IMG/VR virus record: IMGVR_UViG_3300020125_000100
Span: 1-35,418 of that record
DNA: 35,418 nt
Strand: one strand, 5' to 3'
DNA from: a virus
Shown here piece after piece: positions 22,168-32,429 of the stretch. The notes under the pieces are model-generated. The model was not told the origin of the DNA. It worked only from the letters and a program-made list of their open reading frames with translations, and ran no database searches. How positions within the stretch are numbered: position 1 is the first letter of the stretch; each line of letters begins with the position of its first letter. A program made the position numbers and the translations under genes.

Positions 22168-22827
22168 ATGTTTAGCAATCCAGCAGCAAATGCAACAACT
22201 GGCGCAAAAGGTGGATTAGGAAGCGGCAGCCCAAGTACTGGAAATTATCTGGCTCAATTATTTGGCGGATTATTTGGTAATGGTGGTGGTGGTTATGATG
22301 ACGCCATGAAAGAATTCGAAAAATATATGCAGCAAGCCATGCAAGGCTATCAGCCATATCAACAGGCTGGGCAAAATGCAATAAATCCCTTTCAAAAACG
22401 CATGCAAGAAATGTCAGATCCAACAGCATTTTATAAAAATATGATGTCTGGATACCAAGAATCACCATTAGCGCAGAATCAACAACGTGCGGGGATGCAA
22501 GCTGCAACTAATATGGGGTCTGCTACTGGAATGACTGGAAGCACTCCAATGATGCAACAAGCCCAACAAAACGCGCAGAATATATCTTCCCAAGATATGG
22601 GTAATTACTTCAATAATCTTAGTGGGATCAATCAACAATACACTGGTGGATTACAAAATCTAATGGGACAAGGAATGAATGCGCAAAATGGTATAGCAGG
22701 ATTGTTGGCGCAATTAGCTCAAGGTATGGGACAAGGCGCTTATGGTAAAGCACAAGGTCAGCAACAAAATCTTGGCGATATATTTGGTGGATTATTTGGT
22801 AGTGCTGGTAATTTTTTCGGATTTTAA
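22168..22827 (+). CDS. Gln/Gly-rich probable DNA-ejection protein
   Basis: 219 residues, about a third Gln, Gly or Asn, with GLFGNGGGGYDDAMKEFEK and repeated MQQAMQGYQPYQQAGQNA. It ends with hydrophobic GDIFGGLFGSAGNFFGF. Proteins of this kind, coded right after gp10 in podoviruses, are packaged and injected with DNA to form a channel. No clear similarity to P22 gp7 was seen, so the call rests on context and composition. Confidence 0.6.
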   Translation: MFSNPAANATTGAKGGLGSGSPSTGNYLAQLFGGLFGNGGGGYDDAMKEFEKYMQQAMQGYQPYQQAGQNAINPFQKRMQEMSDPTAFYKNMMSGYQESPLAQNQQRAGMQAATNMGSATGMTGSTPMMQQAQQNAQNISSQDMGNYFNNLSGINQQYTGGLQNLMGQGMNAQNGIAGLLAQLAQGMGQGAYGKAQGQQQNLGDIFGGLFGSAGNFFGF

Positions 22828-22840
22828 TAGGTGGTGATAT

Positions 22841-24139
22841 ATGTTTTCAGCTATTCCATTACCTGCTAGTCAGGGATTAGGTAGTCGCATTGTTCAAGGA
22901 ATGCGGAATACTAATGCTTTGACTGATGAGCAATTAGATACTCGTAAAAAACAATTATTATTGCCTTATGCTATTCCTGAAAGTTTAGCTAAAATCGCAT
23001 CTCAAACAACTTATTCAAATTTGATGGGTCCACAATTCATATCAAAATTAATAGCCAATGAGCCTATTTTGGCTAATATGCCAGAAGAACAAAAAAAGAA
23101 AGTAGTTGCAAGTTTATTTCAATCTGGAGCAGGTCAAGGTACCAATTCCATAATGAATCAGATTCAATCAGCATTGCCATCAAATCAACCTGAAAAACCA
23201 ACCAATTCATTATTAGATTGGGCAAAAAATGGATTGCAAAATATATTTGGTGGGTCAAACCAAGGCGCGCAGCAGCCACAACAACAAGCTCCACAAGCTC
23301 AACAAGCTCAACAACAAGTATCATCACCAATGACATCGGTGATGCCAACATCACCGCAGCCCACTATGCAGCCTGATATTTCTAATTTGCCACCACAAGA
23401 ACAGCAAGCTACTCAAAATATGAAGCCTGGCGAAACGGTCACTGTTCATCCTTTGACTCAAGAACCAATTTATCCTGAAAAACCCACTTTTGCTGAAAAG
23501 CTTGGAACTTTCAAAGGTGTTGCAAATGAAGGCGCAGAAGCAGGAAAAATTAGGGCAAAAAATGTTGAAGAATTAAATGACACGGTTTTTAATGGAGAAA
23601 CTAATCAAGCAACATTAGATAATATTTCTAATATTGTAAGTTCTCCTGAATTCGAACAAATCAGACAAGTTCCTGCATTGGGTAACCATGAGCTTTCATA
23701 TTATGCAAAATTTGGAACTCCGGCTCAAAAAAATATGGTTGGACAATATTATACTTTATCTGGAAATATCCTAAAAGATTCAGCTAGAGATTTTGGTGGA
23801 CAATTTAGAAAAGGTGAGCAACAACTTTTGACGGGCATGAAGCCAAATCCATCAGATACTGTTGATGTTGCTCGGGGTAAAGTTGAATCTTTATCACTTA
23901 TGAATAAAATGTTAACTGAAAGATCAAGATTAACATCTAAAATTATGAGTGAACATCATGTAGATAAATTACATGCAATGGAACAAGCAGATAAACAAAT
24001 TGATGGTATTGAAATACGGAATCAGATTCATGATAAATTAAATCCTGTAGTAACAATTAAAAATAAAAAGACGGGAGAAGTTATGACAGTTCCTATTGCA
24101 GAAGCTAGAAGAAAATACGGAGTAAGCCCAAATGTCTGA
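22841..24139 (+). CDS. Probable internal/ejection protein, 432 residues
   Basis: A helical head, a Gln/Pro-rich linker at about 130-200 (QQPQQQAPQAQQAQQQ) and a helical body with GQFRKGEQQLLTGMKP. The C terminus VVTIKNKKTGEVMTVPIAEARR resembles a motif at the end of some ejection proteins. It is coupled to the next gene by an 8-base overlap. Likely leaves the capsid with DNA; inferred from context. Confidence 0.62.
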   Translation: MFSAIPLPASQGLGSRIVQGMRNTNALTDEQLDTRKKQLLLPYAIPESLAKIASQTTYSNLMGPQFISKLIANEPILANMPEEQKKKVVASLFQSGAGQGTNSIMNQIQSALPSNQPEKPTNSLLDWAKNGLQNIFGGSNQGAQQPQQQAPQAQQAQQQVSSPMTSVMPTSPQPTMQPDISNLPPQEQQATQNMKPGETVTVHPLTQEPIYPEKPTFAEKLGTFKGVANEGAEAGKIRAKNVEELNDTVFNGETNQATLDNISNIVSSPEFEQIRQVPALGNHELSYYAKFGTPAQKNMVGQYYTLSGNILKDSARDFGGQFRKGEQQLLTGMKPNPSDTVDVARGKVESLSLMNKMLTERSRLTSKIMSEHHVDKLHAMEQADKQIDGIEIRNQIHDKLNPVVTIKNKKTGEVMTVPIAEARRKYGVSPNV

Positions 24140-25352
24140 TTGGGATATAGTTTCAGGAAATGAAGATACAACAACTGAATCTAAAAATAGTCCTGCATCT
24201 GATTGGGAAATTACTTCTGCGCCTGCAATTTCTAAACAAAAACAAATTCCCGAAAGTCTAAGTGCAGCATCAATTAAAGCGCCCGGCAGGATAATTGAAG
24301 ATATTGCGGGTGGAGCTATGAATTTAGCTAAAAATATCCCGCAATACTATCAGTCAGCTAAAACAGAGATCCCTGGCGCCTTACAAACAATGCAACAACA
24401 TCCTTTACATGCTTTAAAACAAGCAGCCGCTGGATTAGGTGAAGCAGGACAAAATATATTTAATACACCTCATGATATTATTAATTATTTATCGGGAAGA
24501 TTAAATTTAATTCCACAAAATATTAATGAAAAAGTTCAGATGGGAAGAATGCCGTCTGATACTTCTGGCATGATAAATGAAACTCTTGGGAAACCAGAAT
24601 ATCCTGGTGAATCCTTGATTCGTGGTGCCGGAAGAAATGCAGTTAATTTAATAGGCGGAGGAAGAATTGCATCTGCATTAAATCCCATGAATTTAACTGC
24701 AAGAAGTATAGCAAGAGATGTTGTTAATACTAGAAATACAAATAGAAATGTATATAACCATTTATATAATAATTTATGGAATGAAGCGCAAAACACAGGA
24801 TATGGAAACATGCATCATGTAGTTCCTCATGTAGATATAAATACAATAAGAGAATTTTCACCTCAAAGATCTATAGTTGGAGTTGAAGAGTTTTTGAATA
24901 ATCCAACATTACAAAATGCACATAGAGCAAAAAGTGATTTGTTGGCTATTCAAAGAAAATTAGATAAATTAACATCTTATAATACAGGTGAAAGAGCCCA
25001 AGCAAATGCAGTTAGAAATGGAATCACTAATATTCAAAATAATATGTTTAGAGATCCACAAGGAAATGTTAATCAAAATTTATTAAATAGATATAATGCT
25101 ATGCAACAAGGTTACGCAAATGAAGTTGTTCCTTATAATAACAAAGCTATTAGTAAATTTAGAAGAAATGAAATTTCTCCAAAAGAACTAATAAATTCTT
25201 TATCAAAAGGTGAATTTAGAGCTAGACGTGGTTATGCTCATCCTGAAATTGCTATGAGAGAATTAATAAAACCTTCATATAATAAACTAGGAGCTGCTGG
25301 AATTGCTTCATTAATTTATCAAAATATGATGGATAATAATAAACAAAAATAA
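24132..25352 (+). CDS. Probable internal/ejection protein, 406 residues
   Basis: MSDWDIVSGNEDTTTESKNSP opening is shared by many phage ejection proteins (SDWDIV, then ASDWEIT). There follow amphipathic helices, a PGRIIEDIAGGAMNLAKNI segment and a basic, Asn-rich end. It is AT-rich even for this genome. It probably forms part of the trans-envelope conduit. Third of three such genes, as in P22 gp7, gp20 and gp16, but sequence relation is not claimed. Confidence 0.65.
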   Translation: MSDWDIVSGNEDTTTESKNSPASDWEITSAPAISKQKQIPESLSAASIKAPGRIIEDIAGGAMNLAKNIPQYYQSAKTEIPGALQTMQQHPLHALKQAAAGLGEAGQNIFNTPHDIINYLSGRLNLIPQNINEKVQMGRMPSDTSGMINETLGKPEYPGESLIRGAGRNAVNLIGGGRIASALNPMNLTARSIARDVVNTRNTNRNVYNHLYNNLWNEAQNTGYGNMHHVVPHVDINTIREFSPQRSIVGVEEFLNNPTLQNAHRAKSDLLAIQRKLDKLTSYNTGERAQANAVRNGITNIQNNMFRDPQGNVNQNLLNRYNAMQQGYANEVVPYNNKAISKFRRNEISPKELINSLSKGEFRARRGYAHPEIAMRELIKPSYNKLGAAGIASLIYQNMMDNNKQK

Positions 25353-25372
25353 AATCAATATGATTTGATTTT
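25351..25372. terminator. AT-rich hairpin, possible weak terminator
   Basis: AAAATCAA (25351-25358) pairs with TTGATTTT (25365-25372) with a 6-base loop, ending in four T residues. It sits right after the ejection gene. A TATAAT box follows at 25382-25387, so transcription of the fibre cassette may restart here. Confidence 0.4.
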
Positions 25373-25416
25373 AACGAATAGTATAATGATTTAGCTATAT
25401 CACAAGGAAGTGATAA

Positions 25417-27276
25417 ATGACAATATCCGTCTCATTGGGTTTCGACCCAATATGGTCAAACTTTAACATATTTGGCGTCTCAGCAGGCGGAGCTCAGCTA
25501 TTCTCCTATGACAGCCTAAATCCAACTGTATTTAAACCGATTTTCAGCGATCCTGGGATGAATTTTCCTTATTCCCAGCCGATCTTATGGGATCAGAATG
25601 GAAACGCACCAGGGCCCTTCTATTTCACGTTAGACTCATTGAATCCAAGTAGCCTATATGATCTGTTTTTATATGATGCACAAGGCAATCTAATTTGGAA
25701 TGTGAATAGCTATTATCCATCAGGCGGTTCGGGTGGATCTGTTGTTACGGCAATTGATTTAAGTAATTTGATTGTAAATGGGACGATGTGGCGTAATATC
25801 GGTTCTGGAACGGGATCACCTCCAACTGATGTACCTATTACCACAAAAATAACGATGATAGCGCCAGGTACTCATGATGCTTTATCAGCAAATGTTGCAC
25901 CAACACCAATATCTACAACTGAAAATTCATTCGGTCCTGATATTCAATTTATAAAAACAAATACGACAGCTACTGATATTATTGCTTTTCCAGTATTTAT
26001 TCCGGGCGATACTCCATTTACTGGAGATGTAACGCCAGTTGATTACGTGGATTTCAGAACAACTTCTCCTGGTACATCTGAAACTTATAAATATTTTCAA
26101 TTCCCTGTTAATGCTAAAGCTCAGACATTATCAAATCAGCAAGTTACTATAAAATTATGGGCAAAAGGTATTTCAGGAACGCAGACCATTTCATTAAAAT
26201 GGGCGCAATTCTTTGGTGATGGAACAGCTGGAAGTCTAACTGTAGTTACAGATATAGCAACACTTAATCTTGCTACAACAACAGGTGTATGGACTCCATT
26301 TAATGTACCGGCAACTGTGCCTTCCGTTGCAGGAAAGACTTTAGGTGAATGTGGCAATGATGGATTATTTCTATTAGTTGGTATGCCACTTACAACAGTG
26401 TGTCGCCTTAATTTTACAAAAGTATCCTTATATCTTGGAACAATAGCTCCAGGTGCTGAATTAATAGAATATGATGTTATAGATTCAACAGTTAATTCAC
26501 CACGCACCGGCGACGTCAGAACCTCATTAAATAACTTCGCACCTTTCGGCTGGGTGCCAATGAATGATGGGACTATTGGTAACGTAGGTTCTACTGCCAC
26601 GACTAGAAATAAAATTGATACTTTCCCATTATTTAATTTACTTTGGAATTCTGTCAGCAATACATATGCGCCTGTATTACCATCAAGAGGTGCAAGTGCA
26701 ATAGCGGATTTCGTAGCTAATAAAACCATTGCTATTACTAAAGCGCTTGGTCGAGTAATGGCTGGTACAGAGCAAGTACAAACCATTGAGACTTTCACAG
26801 CTGCATCTGGGAGCGATGTTCTTACCTTATCTGGTGTTAATACGAATATTTTTAAAGCATCAGCAGTTAGAGTATTTAACTTAACAAATCAAACGGCTGG
26901 ATTAATAGAATCCCAAGTTTATTTTGCAACACCTGATCCGGTATTTAATAACTTAATTAGACTATCAACGACCGTAGCTAATTCTTATGCAAATATATTT
27001 ATTATTTATACTGGAGCTGGCGTAAATGGATCTGTTGCATCTCCGCCGCATATATTGGGCGAATTCTTTGGTGAAGAAAAACATCAGTTAAGTGTTGCTG
27101 AATTAGCAAGCCATACACATCCAACAATAACTGATATATCTGCTAATCCAGGTATTCCAACAAATGTCAGCGCTGGTCTTGCGATTATTAGTGGTGTTAC
27201 AGGACCAACAGGAAACGATATTCCACATAACACAGTACAGTTAACATCATATTTAAATATGTTCATGAAATTATAA
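25417..27276 (+). CDS. Tail fibre with collar domain, 619 residues
   Basis: Head MTISVSLGFDPIWSNFNIFGVS and GAQLFSYDSLNPTVFKPIFSD, a strand-rich body, then a tail-collar module from about residue 355 (RTGDVRTSLNNFAPFGWVPMN, TFPLFNLLWNSV). The end GEEKHQLSVAELASHTHP supplies the HxH pattern often metal-bound in collar fibres. It would mediate host adhesion. AAGGAAG precedes the start. First of seven fibre-type genes. Confidence 0.8.
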   Translation: MTISVSLGFDPIWSNFNIFGVSAGGAQLFSYDSLNPTVFKPIFSDPGMNFPYSQPILWDQNGNAPGPFYFTLDSLNPSSLYDLFLYDAQGNLIWNVNSYYPSGGSGGSVVTAIDLSNLIVNGTMWRNIGSGTGSPPTDVPITTKITMIAPGTHDALSANVAPTPISTTENSFGPDIQFIKTNTTATDIIAFPVFIPGDTPFTGDVTPVDYVDFRTTSPGTSETYKYFQFPVNAKAQTLSNQQVTIKLWAKGISGTQTISLKWAQFFGDGTAGSLTVVTDIATLNLATTTGVWTPFNVPATVPSVAGKTLGECGNDGLFLLVGMPLTTVCRLNFTKVSLYLGTIAPGAELIEYDVIDSTVNSPRTGDVRTSLNNFAPFGWVPMNDGTIGNVGSTATTRNKIDTFPLFNLLWNSVSNTYAPVLPSRGASAIADFVANKTIAITKALGRVMAGTEQVQTIETFTAASGSDVLTLSGVNTNIFKASAVRVFNLTNQTAGLIESQVYFATPDPVFNNLIRLSTTVANSYANIFIIYTGAGVNGSVASPPHILGEFFGEEKHQLSVAELASHTHPTITDISANPGIPTNVSAGLAIISGVTGPTGNDIPHNTVQLTSYLNMFMKL

Positions 27277-27299
27277 TTTATTAATAAGGAGCGCCAAGG

Positions 27300-27590
27300 A
27301 TGGCACTGATCGCAATTCAAGATGTACCCCCATTGGATGGGAATACCTACACAGGTCCTACACGAACGATGTCTGGTGTGGCACGTACAGCAGATGTAAC
27401 CACTAATGTTCCATACGGTGAAAAGATGCGCTGGTTATATGTAGGAACTACCGGAAATGTTTCATATGTTAAATGGGATGGAACAACACAAATATTAGTA
27501 GCATTGGTACCAGGTGTTTTTCATCCAATTTATTCTTTAATGGTGAATGCAGCAGGAACTACGGCAACTAGTATAGTGGTTGGCAGTTAA
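27300..27590 (+). CDS. Small beta-rich structural protein, 96 residues
   Basis: MALIAIQDVPPLDGNTYTGP then RTADVTTNVPYGEKMRWLYVG and NVSYVKWDGTTQILVALVPG. An all-beta pattern seen in a conserved small protein next to podovirus tail genes. Possibly a fibre or head decoration. GGAGCGCC before the start. Confidence 0.65.
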   Translation: MALIAIQDVPPLDGNTYTGPTRTMSGVARTADVTTNVPYGEKMRWLYVGTTGNVSYVKWDGTTQILVALVPGVFHPIYSLMVNAAGTTATSIVVGS

Positions 27591-27628
27591 AAAACGGAAT
27601 TAATTTTATTTATTACAGGAGTTTTACA

Positions 27629-28408
27629 ATGACAACATTTCAACAATTCTTAATCTCACCTTGGTTGACACCGGTGCGTGTTGCAGCAACTGCAAACGTT
27701 GCGGGAACATATAGCAATGGTCCATCTAATAATGGTGTAGGCGCAACATTAACAATAGCCGCAAGCTCTTTAACGGTAGACAGCGTTGTAGTTGTAGTTT
27801 CAGATAGAATTTTATTATCTCTTCAAACAAATGCTAATGAAAATGGTATTTATGTTGTTAATAGCATTTCTTCAACTGTTGTATTGCAACGCGCTGCTGA
27901 TCAACAAAATATTGAACAATTACATATTGGTCAATATGTAACAGCAGGCGCTGGCACAGTTAATGCAGGCGCAGCATTTGTAGTTGTTGAACCATTGCCA
28001 GCACATTTTGGAATCGATGGCTTAGTATTTGCATCAGCTGTTGCATCTGGTCTTGGCACCATGTCAACGCAGAATGCTAATGCTGTTGCAATTACTGGCG
28101 GATCAATCAGCGGTATCACTCCATTACCAGTAGCAAGTGGCGGAACTAACGCTGCTACTGGTCCATTGGCTTTGACATCATTAGGTGTTAAACGCGCAAC
28201 AACTGCAGCTTATGGTGGTGGTGGAACATCGAATGCTTTCACTGCTACGGGATTGGCAGCAACAGATATTGTTGTAGCAACTATTCTTGCTTCAACTAAT
28301 GCCGTTTCAATTGCAAAAGCAGTTCCAACAGCTGATACATTAACAGTGACATTCTCAGCAGATCCAGGCGCTGGTACAACTGTTCAATGGCATGCTCTAC
28401 CTGCTTAA
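27629..28408 (+). CDS. Tail fibre-like protein, 259 residues
   Basis: Starts MTTFQQFLISPWLTPVRVAA, with strands VDSVVVVVSDRILLSLQTNANE and NGIYVVNSISSTVVLQRAAD, the pattern of phage fibre head modules. Then PLPVASGGTNAATGPLALTSL, a motif common in fibres, and a small-residue-rich end ADPGAGTTVQWHALPA. Probably a trimeric fibre part. AGGAG precedes the start. Confidence 0.72.
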   Translation: MTTFQQFLISPWLTPVRVAATANVAGTYSNGPSNNGVGATLTIAASSLTVDSVVVVVSDRILLSLQTNANENGIYVVNSISSTVVLQRAADQQNIEQLHIGQYVTAGAGTVNAGAAFVVVEPLPAHFGIDGLVFASAVASGLGTMSTQNANAVAITGGSISGITPLPVASGGTNAATGPLALTSLGVKRATTAAYGGGGTSNAFTATGLAATDIVVATILASTNAVSIAKAVPTADTLTVTFSADPGAGTTVQWHALPA

Positions 28409-28432
28409 TTTTATGTTAATGAGGTATTAAAT

Positions 28433-28585
28433 ATGAGTAACTGGGGATCGGGATTTGTTGTAATCATAAATTATTCTACTCCAATTACAGGCGCGATCCC
28501 GCCTCCAGGAACTTTTTTTCGTATAACTGATGCTTCTGAAATAAGAATTACAGATACGAATGATATGAGAATAACTGATAGTTAA
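28433..28585 (+). CDS. Small protein with three RITD repeats, 50 residues
   Basis: MSNWGSGFVVIINYSTPITG, a Pro-rich turn, then FRITDASEIRITDTNDMRIT. The RITD unit occurs three times, spaced by 8, as in a tiny beta-helix or beta-roll. GAGG lies before the start. It may cap or join a fibre. Confidence 0.6.
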   Translation: MSNWGSGFVVIINYSTPITGAIPPPGTFFRITDASEIRITDTNDMRITDS

Positions 28586-28610
28586 TCCGCACACACAGCA
28601 GGGAGTTGTT

Positions 28611-31600
28611 ATGGCAGATAAAAAGATTATTGATTTAACAAGTATTGTTACTCAATCTACTAATGATCTTTATGAGGTCAGCGCTAATGGTACGGGAAGC
28701 TTTAAGGAAACTCGTGCTCAGGTAGCTGCATATGTAACGACGAACCCTACAATAACGGGTGGAACGATTGATGGCACTACGATAGGTCAATCAACTCCGG
28801 CGGTTGGTACTTTTACTGATTTAAATGCAATGAGTAGTATACTATTTCCTAATAATAACAAAAATGAAATTTATGTATCATCAACACCAGCAACAGGTAT
28901 TCCGGATGGCAGCATTTATAATCCATATCCAACAGTAGCAGCTGCATTAGCAGGAACTACCTCAACCGTAGGTAGTCCAGTAACTATTAAAATATCAGGA
29001 ACAATTACAGAAACATCTAATATTATTTGGAAGCCTTATTACGCTGTAGTTGGCACAGGTCCTTTTGCTTCCCAATGGCTAATACCTGCACCTTTTACGT
29101 TTACATTAGATCCCACTTGGGATGTAGCTGGATTTGCATTTAGCCAAATTGAAAATATGACGCTTCAAAGTGATAATGATCTAGTCTTTGATACCAGTGC
29201 TTTTGTTAATGGTGGTACTAAATTATTTTTTAATCAGAATGTATTTTTTAATTCAAATATTGATGTAACTGGTGATAATCTTACAATATTTGGAATGGTT
29301 AATACAAGTAATATACAATTTAGTTTTACATTAAATATAACTAATATCATACAGGCTTATATTGTAAGTTCAGTATTTAATGGAACTTTATTTGTTCAAT
29401 CCACAAGCTCTGGACATGATACAAATGTTTTTACTCAAGGAAACCTATTTTTACCCGGATCTACTATAAGTGTTGAAGCTTCAGGAACTGATAACGCTAA
29501 TTTATTTTTAAATTCTAATAACATTCAAGCTGGATCATTATCAGCGGATGGAACTAATGCAATAATATTCAGCGATATTTCTAGTTATAGCCCTGCTTCA
29601 CTGACGGGAGGTGCTCAACAAATAGTTACTCCTGTTCCGATTGCTTTAGGGGGGACCGGATTAACAACATCTCCAGCTCATGGAAATATATTAATTGGCA
29701 TGACAAGTGGGGCTTATGATATCTCTACTTTTACAGGTGCTAATGGGATCACGGTTGCATATTCTGAGCTATTTCATACAACTGTAGTTGATGGAACTGC
29801 ATTACAAAATAATTTACCTTTTGAATATTTTACTGGCCTGCATGTATCTTATGCTAGTGCAACGACTATTAATATGGCTGAAGGTGCGGCAAAAGATTCA
29901 ACGAATGCTTTTAATATTTATTCTGGCAGCAATGTTTTAGATATCACAACCACCGGGCCTGATGGTATCGACACAGGTACTGTGGCTGCTAATAGCCAAT
30001 ACTATATTTTTAATATAGGTGACTCAACAGGTGTCAATCCTGGTAGAGTTATAGCATCTTTAAACCCTGCGTCTCCTACATTATCAGCACCATATGACAT
30101 ATTCAGGGGCATAGGTTCATTTGCTACTAATGGATCATCACAAGTCATTCAAGCTTCTGTACTTGATTTAATAAACAAAGCGCCATTGAATGATCCGACA
30201 ATTACTGGAACATTAACAGTTGATACAATTGTTGGCCGAACAATGGATTTGAGAATAAATCCATCTGCTTCTGGTCAAACTATCTATCTCGGTCATGATC
30301 AAGCTGTTAGCAGTGTGATTGTTGGTGCGGGATCAACAACTTCTGAATTGCGTGTTGCCAATACATTAGGTGATAATTTTGTAGTTGATCCTACTGGAAA
30401 TACAACAGTATTAAAAAAGCTAATAGCCAATAACAATACACCAACGCTTGTCTTCCTTGATGGTTTAAATGGTGTAAATGCCGTTGGTAATGGTAATTAC
30501 TTAAATCCTTATTTAACCGTGGCATTTGCCCTATCACAAATAACAGATGCGGCTATTACTAAACCTTATGTTTTGATAATGTCTGGTACGATTAATGAAG
30601 CCCAAAATGTTTTATTAAAACCAAATATTTCTCTATTAGGCCAAGGAAGATTGTCGACACTATGGAATATTCCTAATCCATTTACCTTGAGCTTGGATGC
30701 TTCTTTTGGTACGGCTGATTGTTTATTCGAAATGCATGATTTTGCTTTGCTCAATTCCGCAGGTGCAATATTTGATTATAGTGCATTTACGAATAGCATT
30801 AAGAGCTCTATATCAAATATTAGATTCTTTAATTCTTTACAGATAAAAGGTGAGACTCTATTAGAACAATCTATTTCAGATTGCCTATTTGATATCGCCA
30901 GCTCATTGACCATCACTGACAGTCAATCCGTATTAAATATTAAAAGAACAACTATTTCAGGAAGTTATATAGTAGAAACGAACTCAACTGGGAATTCATC
31001 ATTTATTAATTCAGATGACTGTGATTTTTCGACTGCCACAACTCACACTGTTAGACTAAATGATGCAGATAGTGCTTCTGTTGTGTATAACAATTGCCCA
31101 ATGTCTTCGGTAAATAATTTTCAAGTATTGGGTGCTGATTTAGGTCAGGCATTATTTATTAAAGCCATAAACAACTCTGCTATGAATGTAATGAACTGGC
31201 AAGATGATTCCCCAGCAGGAACAAGAATTAATTTCCAAAGAGATGCAGATAGTGTTCCTTCTACTATAAATTTAATTTCTGGTAATGCGGATGCTCAAAT
31301 TTCACTAACTAATGTTTCAAGCGGAATTGATACTTATTTTGGATTTGCAGACAGTTCTCCGACATCTAGCTTAAATAATTTCAGATATACAGCTACTTTT
31401 AGATCCGATGGAGATAATTTTGTTCATGGATCTAATTGTAATCCAGGATCAGGTTTCTTAAATGATGTTGGTGGAGCAGGAGCGAATGCCAATGGATTTT
31501 CAGGTACATTATTGCGCGGTCAGCCAGGTGATACAATAGCTGCATCAGCCGATGGTCAATGGATTTACAGTCAGCTAGAAGCGGTGATGAAAGTTCCTAA

Positions 31601-32426
31601 GTTTGCTGTTGAGGGAACGCTATTTAAAAAAACAGCATTCACTACTTTAAATACTTCAGTAACAATAACTGCCGCTCAATTACTCAATGGTAACATATCT
31701 GGAACTCCAACTTCGGATATTGTTTATACATTACCAACTGCTGCATCACTATTTTCGGCATTAGGTAATTTAGTCTATGTAGGAAAAACATTCACTACTA
31801 AATTTACAAATACCACAGCAACTAATGGTGTGAAAATCACATTAGCCTCGTCTGACACGGATCTTCCCGTTACTGGTATATATACCACCATTGCTAAAGA
31901 TGTTTGTGCTGAAGTGCAATTTACTTTGACTCAGATATCGCCGCCGGTTTTCAGATTAGTAGGTGGTTTTGTACAGGTTGATTTGAGCAATGTTCCTCTT
32001 CTGAATGCTAATAATGTTTTCACAGGCGCTAATGAATTTGATGGGCTATGCTTATTTACAGAAAATACGTACTTTACTAATGATGTGACATTTGTTTCAG
32101 TGGAATCTACATACAATACAACCACCACTATTACGTCAGTAGATCTCGCTAATAAAACGATAGTATCAACTCCGGGTGCTGGCGGTATTAGCTTAACTTT
32201 ACCGACTGCGACAGATTTCAATACTGACTTGGCGTCACCTCCACCTAATACCGCCGTTGAAGGGATTTCAATAACAAACCTAAGTGCTGCTAATAGCATT
32301 ACACTTATTGCAAATACTGGGTTTTCATTAGCAGGTGTTCCTTCTCCTATTATACTACCTTTAACAACCAGATTCTTTAAAGCTAGAAAATCAACAACAG
32401 GTCCGACATTCATTTTATATGGATAA
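28611..32426 (+). CDS. Giant tail spike/fibre with a duplicated beta-helix, 1271 residues
   Basis: The largest gene. Residues 1-75 (KKIIDLTSIVTQSTNDLYEVS) are a fibre head module. Two long regions, about 80-330 and 605-840, resemble each other: GSIYNPYPTVAAAL with GNYLNPYLTVAFAL, IKISGTITE with IMSGTINE, WLIPAPFTFTLDPTW with WNIPNPFTLSLDASF. Both are strand-rich, like right-handed beta-helix spikes. GGTGLTTSPAHGN at about 346 and a C-terminal strand region complete it. It would bind or degrade a surface polymer; no catalytic residues were identified. Confidence 0.78.
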   Translation: MADKKIIDLTSIVTQSTNDLYEVSANGTGSFKETRAQVAAYVTTNPTITGGTIDGTTIGQSTPAVGTFTDLNAMSSILFPNNNKNEIYVSSTPATGIPDGSIYNPYPTVAAALAGTTSTVGSPVTIKISGTITETSNIIWKPYYAVVGTGPFASQWLIPAPFTFTLDPTWDVAGFAFSQIENMTLQSDNDLVFDTSAFVNGGTKLFFNQNVFFNSNIDVTGDNLTIFGMVNTSNIQFSFTLNITNIIQAYIVSSVFNGTLFVQSTSSGHDTNVFTQGNLFLPGSTISVEASGTDNANLFLNSNNIQAGSLSADGTNAIIFSDISSYSPASLTGGAQQIVTPVPIALGGTGLTTSPAHGNILIGMTSGAYDISTFTGANGITVAYSELFHTTVVDGTALQNNLPFEYFTGLHVSYASATTINMAEGAAKDSTNAFNIYSGSNVLDITTTGPDGIDTGTVAANSQYYIFNIGDSTGVNPGRVIASLNPASPTLSAPYDIFRGIGSFATNGSSQVIQASVLDLINKAPLNDPTITGTLTVDTIVGRTMDLRINPSASGQTIYLGHDQAVSSVIVGAGSTTSELRVANTLGDNFVVDPTGNTTVLKKLIANNNTPTLVFLDGLNGVNAVGNGNYLNPYLTVAFALSQITDAAITKPYVLIMSGTINEAQNVLLKPNISLLGQGRLSTLWNIPNPFTLSLDASFGTADCLFEMHDFALLNSAGAIFDYSAFTNSIKSSISNIRFFNSLQIKGETLLEQSISDCLFDIASSLTITDSQSVLNIKRTTISGSYIVETNSTGNSSFINSDDCDFSTATTHTVRLNDADSASVVYNNCPMSSVNNFQVLGADLGQALFIKAINNSAMNVMNWQDDSPAGTRINFQRDADSVPSTINLISGNADAQISLTNVSSGIDTYFGFADSSPTSSLNNFRYTATFRSDGDNFVHGSNCNPGSGFLNDVGGAGANANGFSGTLLRGQPGDTIAASADGQWIYSQLEAVMKVPKFAVEGTLFKKTAFTTLNTSVTITAAQLLNGNISGTPTSDIVYTLPTAASLFSALGNLVYVGKTFTTKFTNTTATNGVKITLASSDTDLPVTGIYTTIAKDVCAEVQFTLTQISPPVFRLVGGFVQVDLSNVPLLNANNVFTGANEFDGLCLFTENTYFTNDVTFVSVESTYNTTTTITSVDLANKTIVSTPGAGGISLTLPTATDFNTDLASPPPNTAVEGISITNLSAANSITLIANTGFSLAGVPSPIILPLTTRFFKARKSTTGPTFILYG

Positions 32427-32429
32427 TAT

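Noticed and set aside
26136-26798. 220-codon minus-strand frame inside the collar fibre gene
   Set aside because: Antisense to a clear fibre gene, without ribosome site or known motif; a product of its base composition.
31931-32413. 160-codon minus-strand frame inside the spike gene
   Set aside because: Same reason: shadow of a strand-rich coding sequence.
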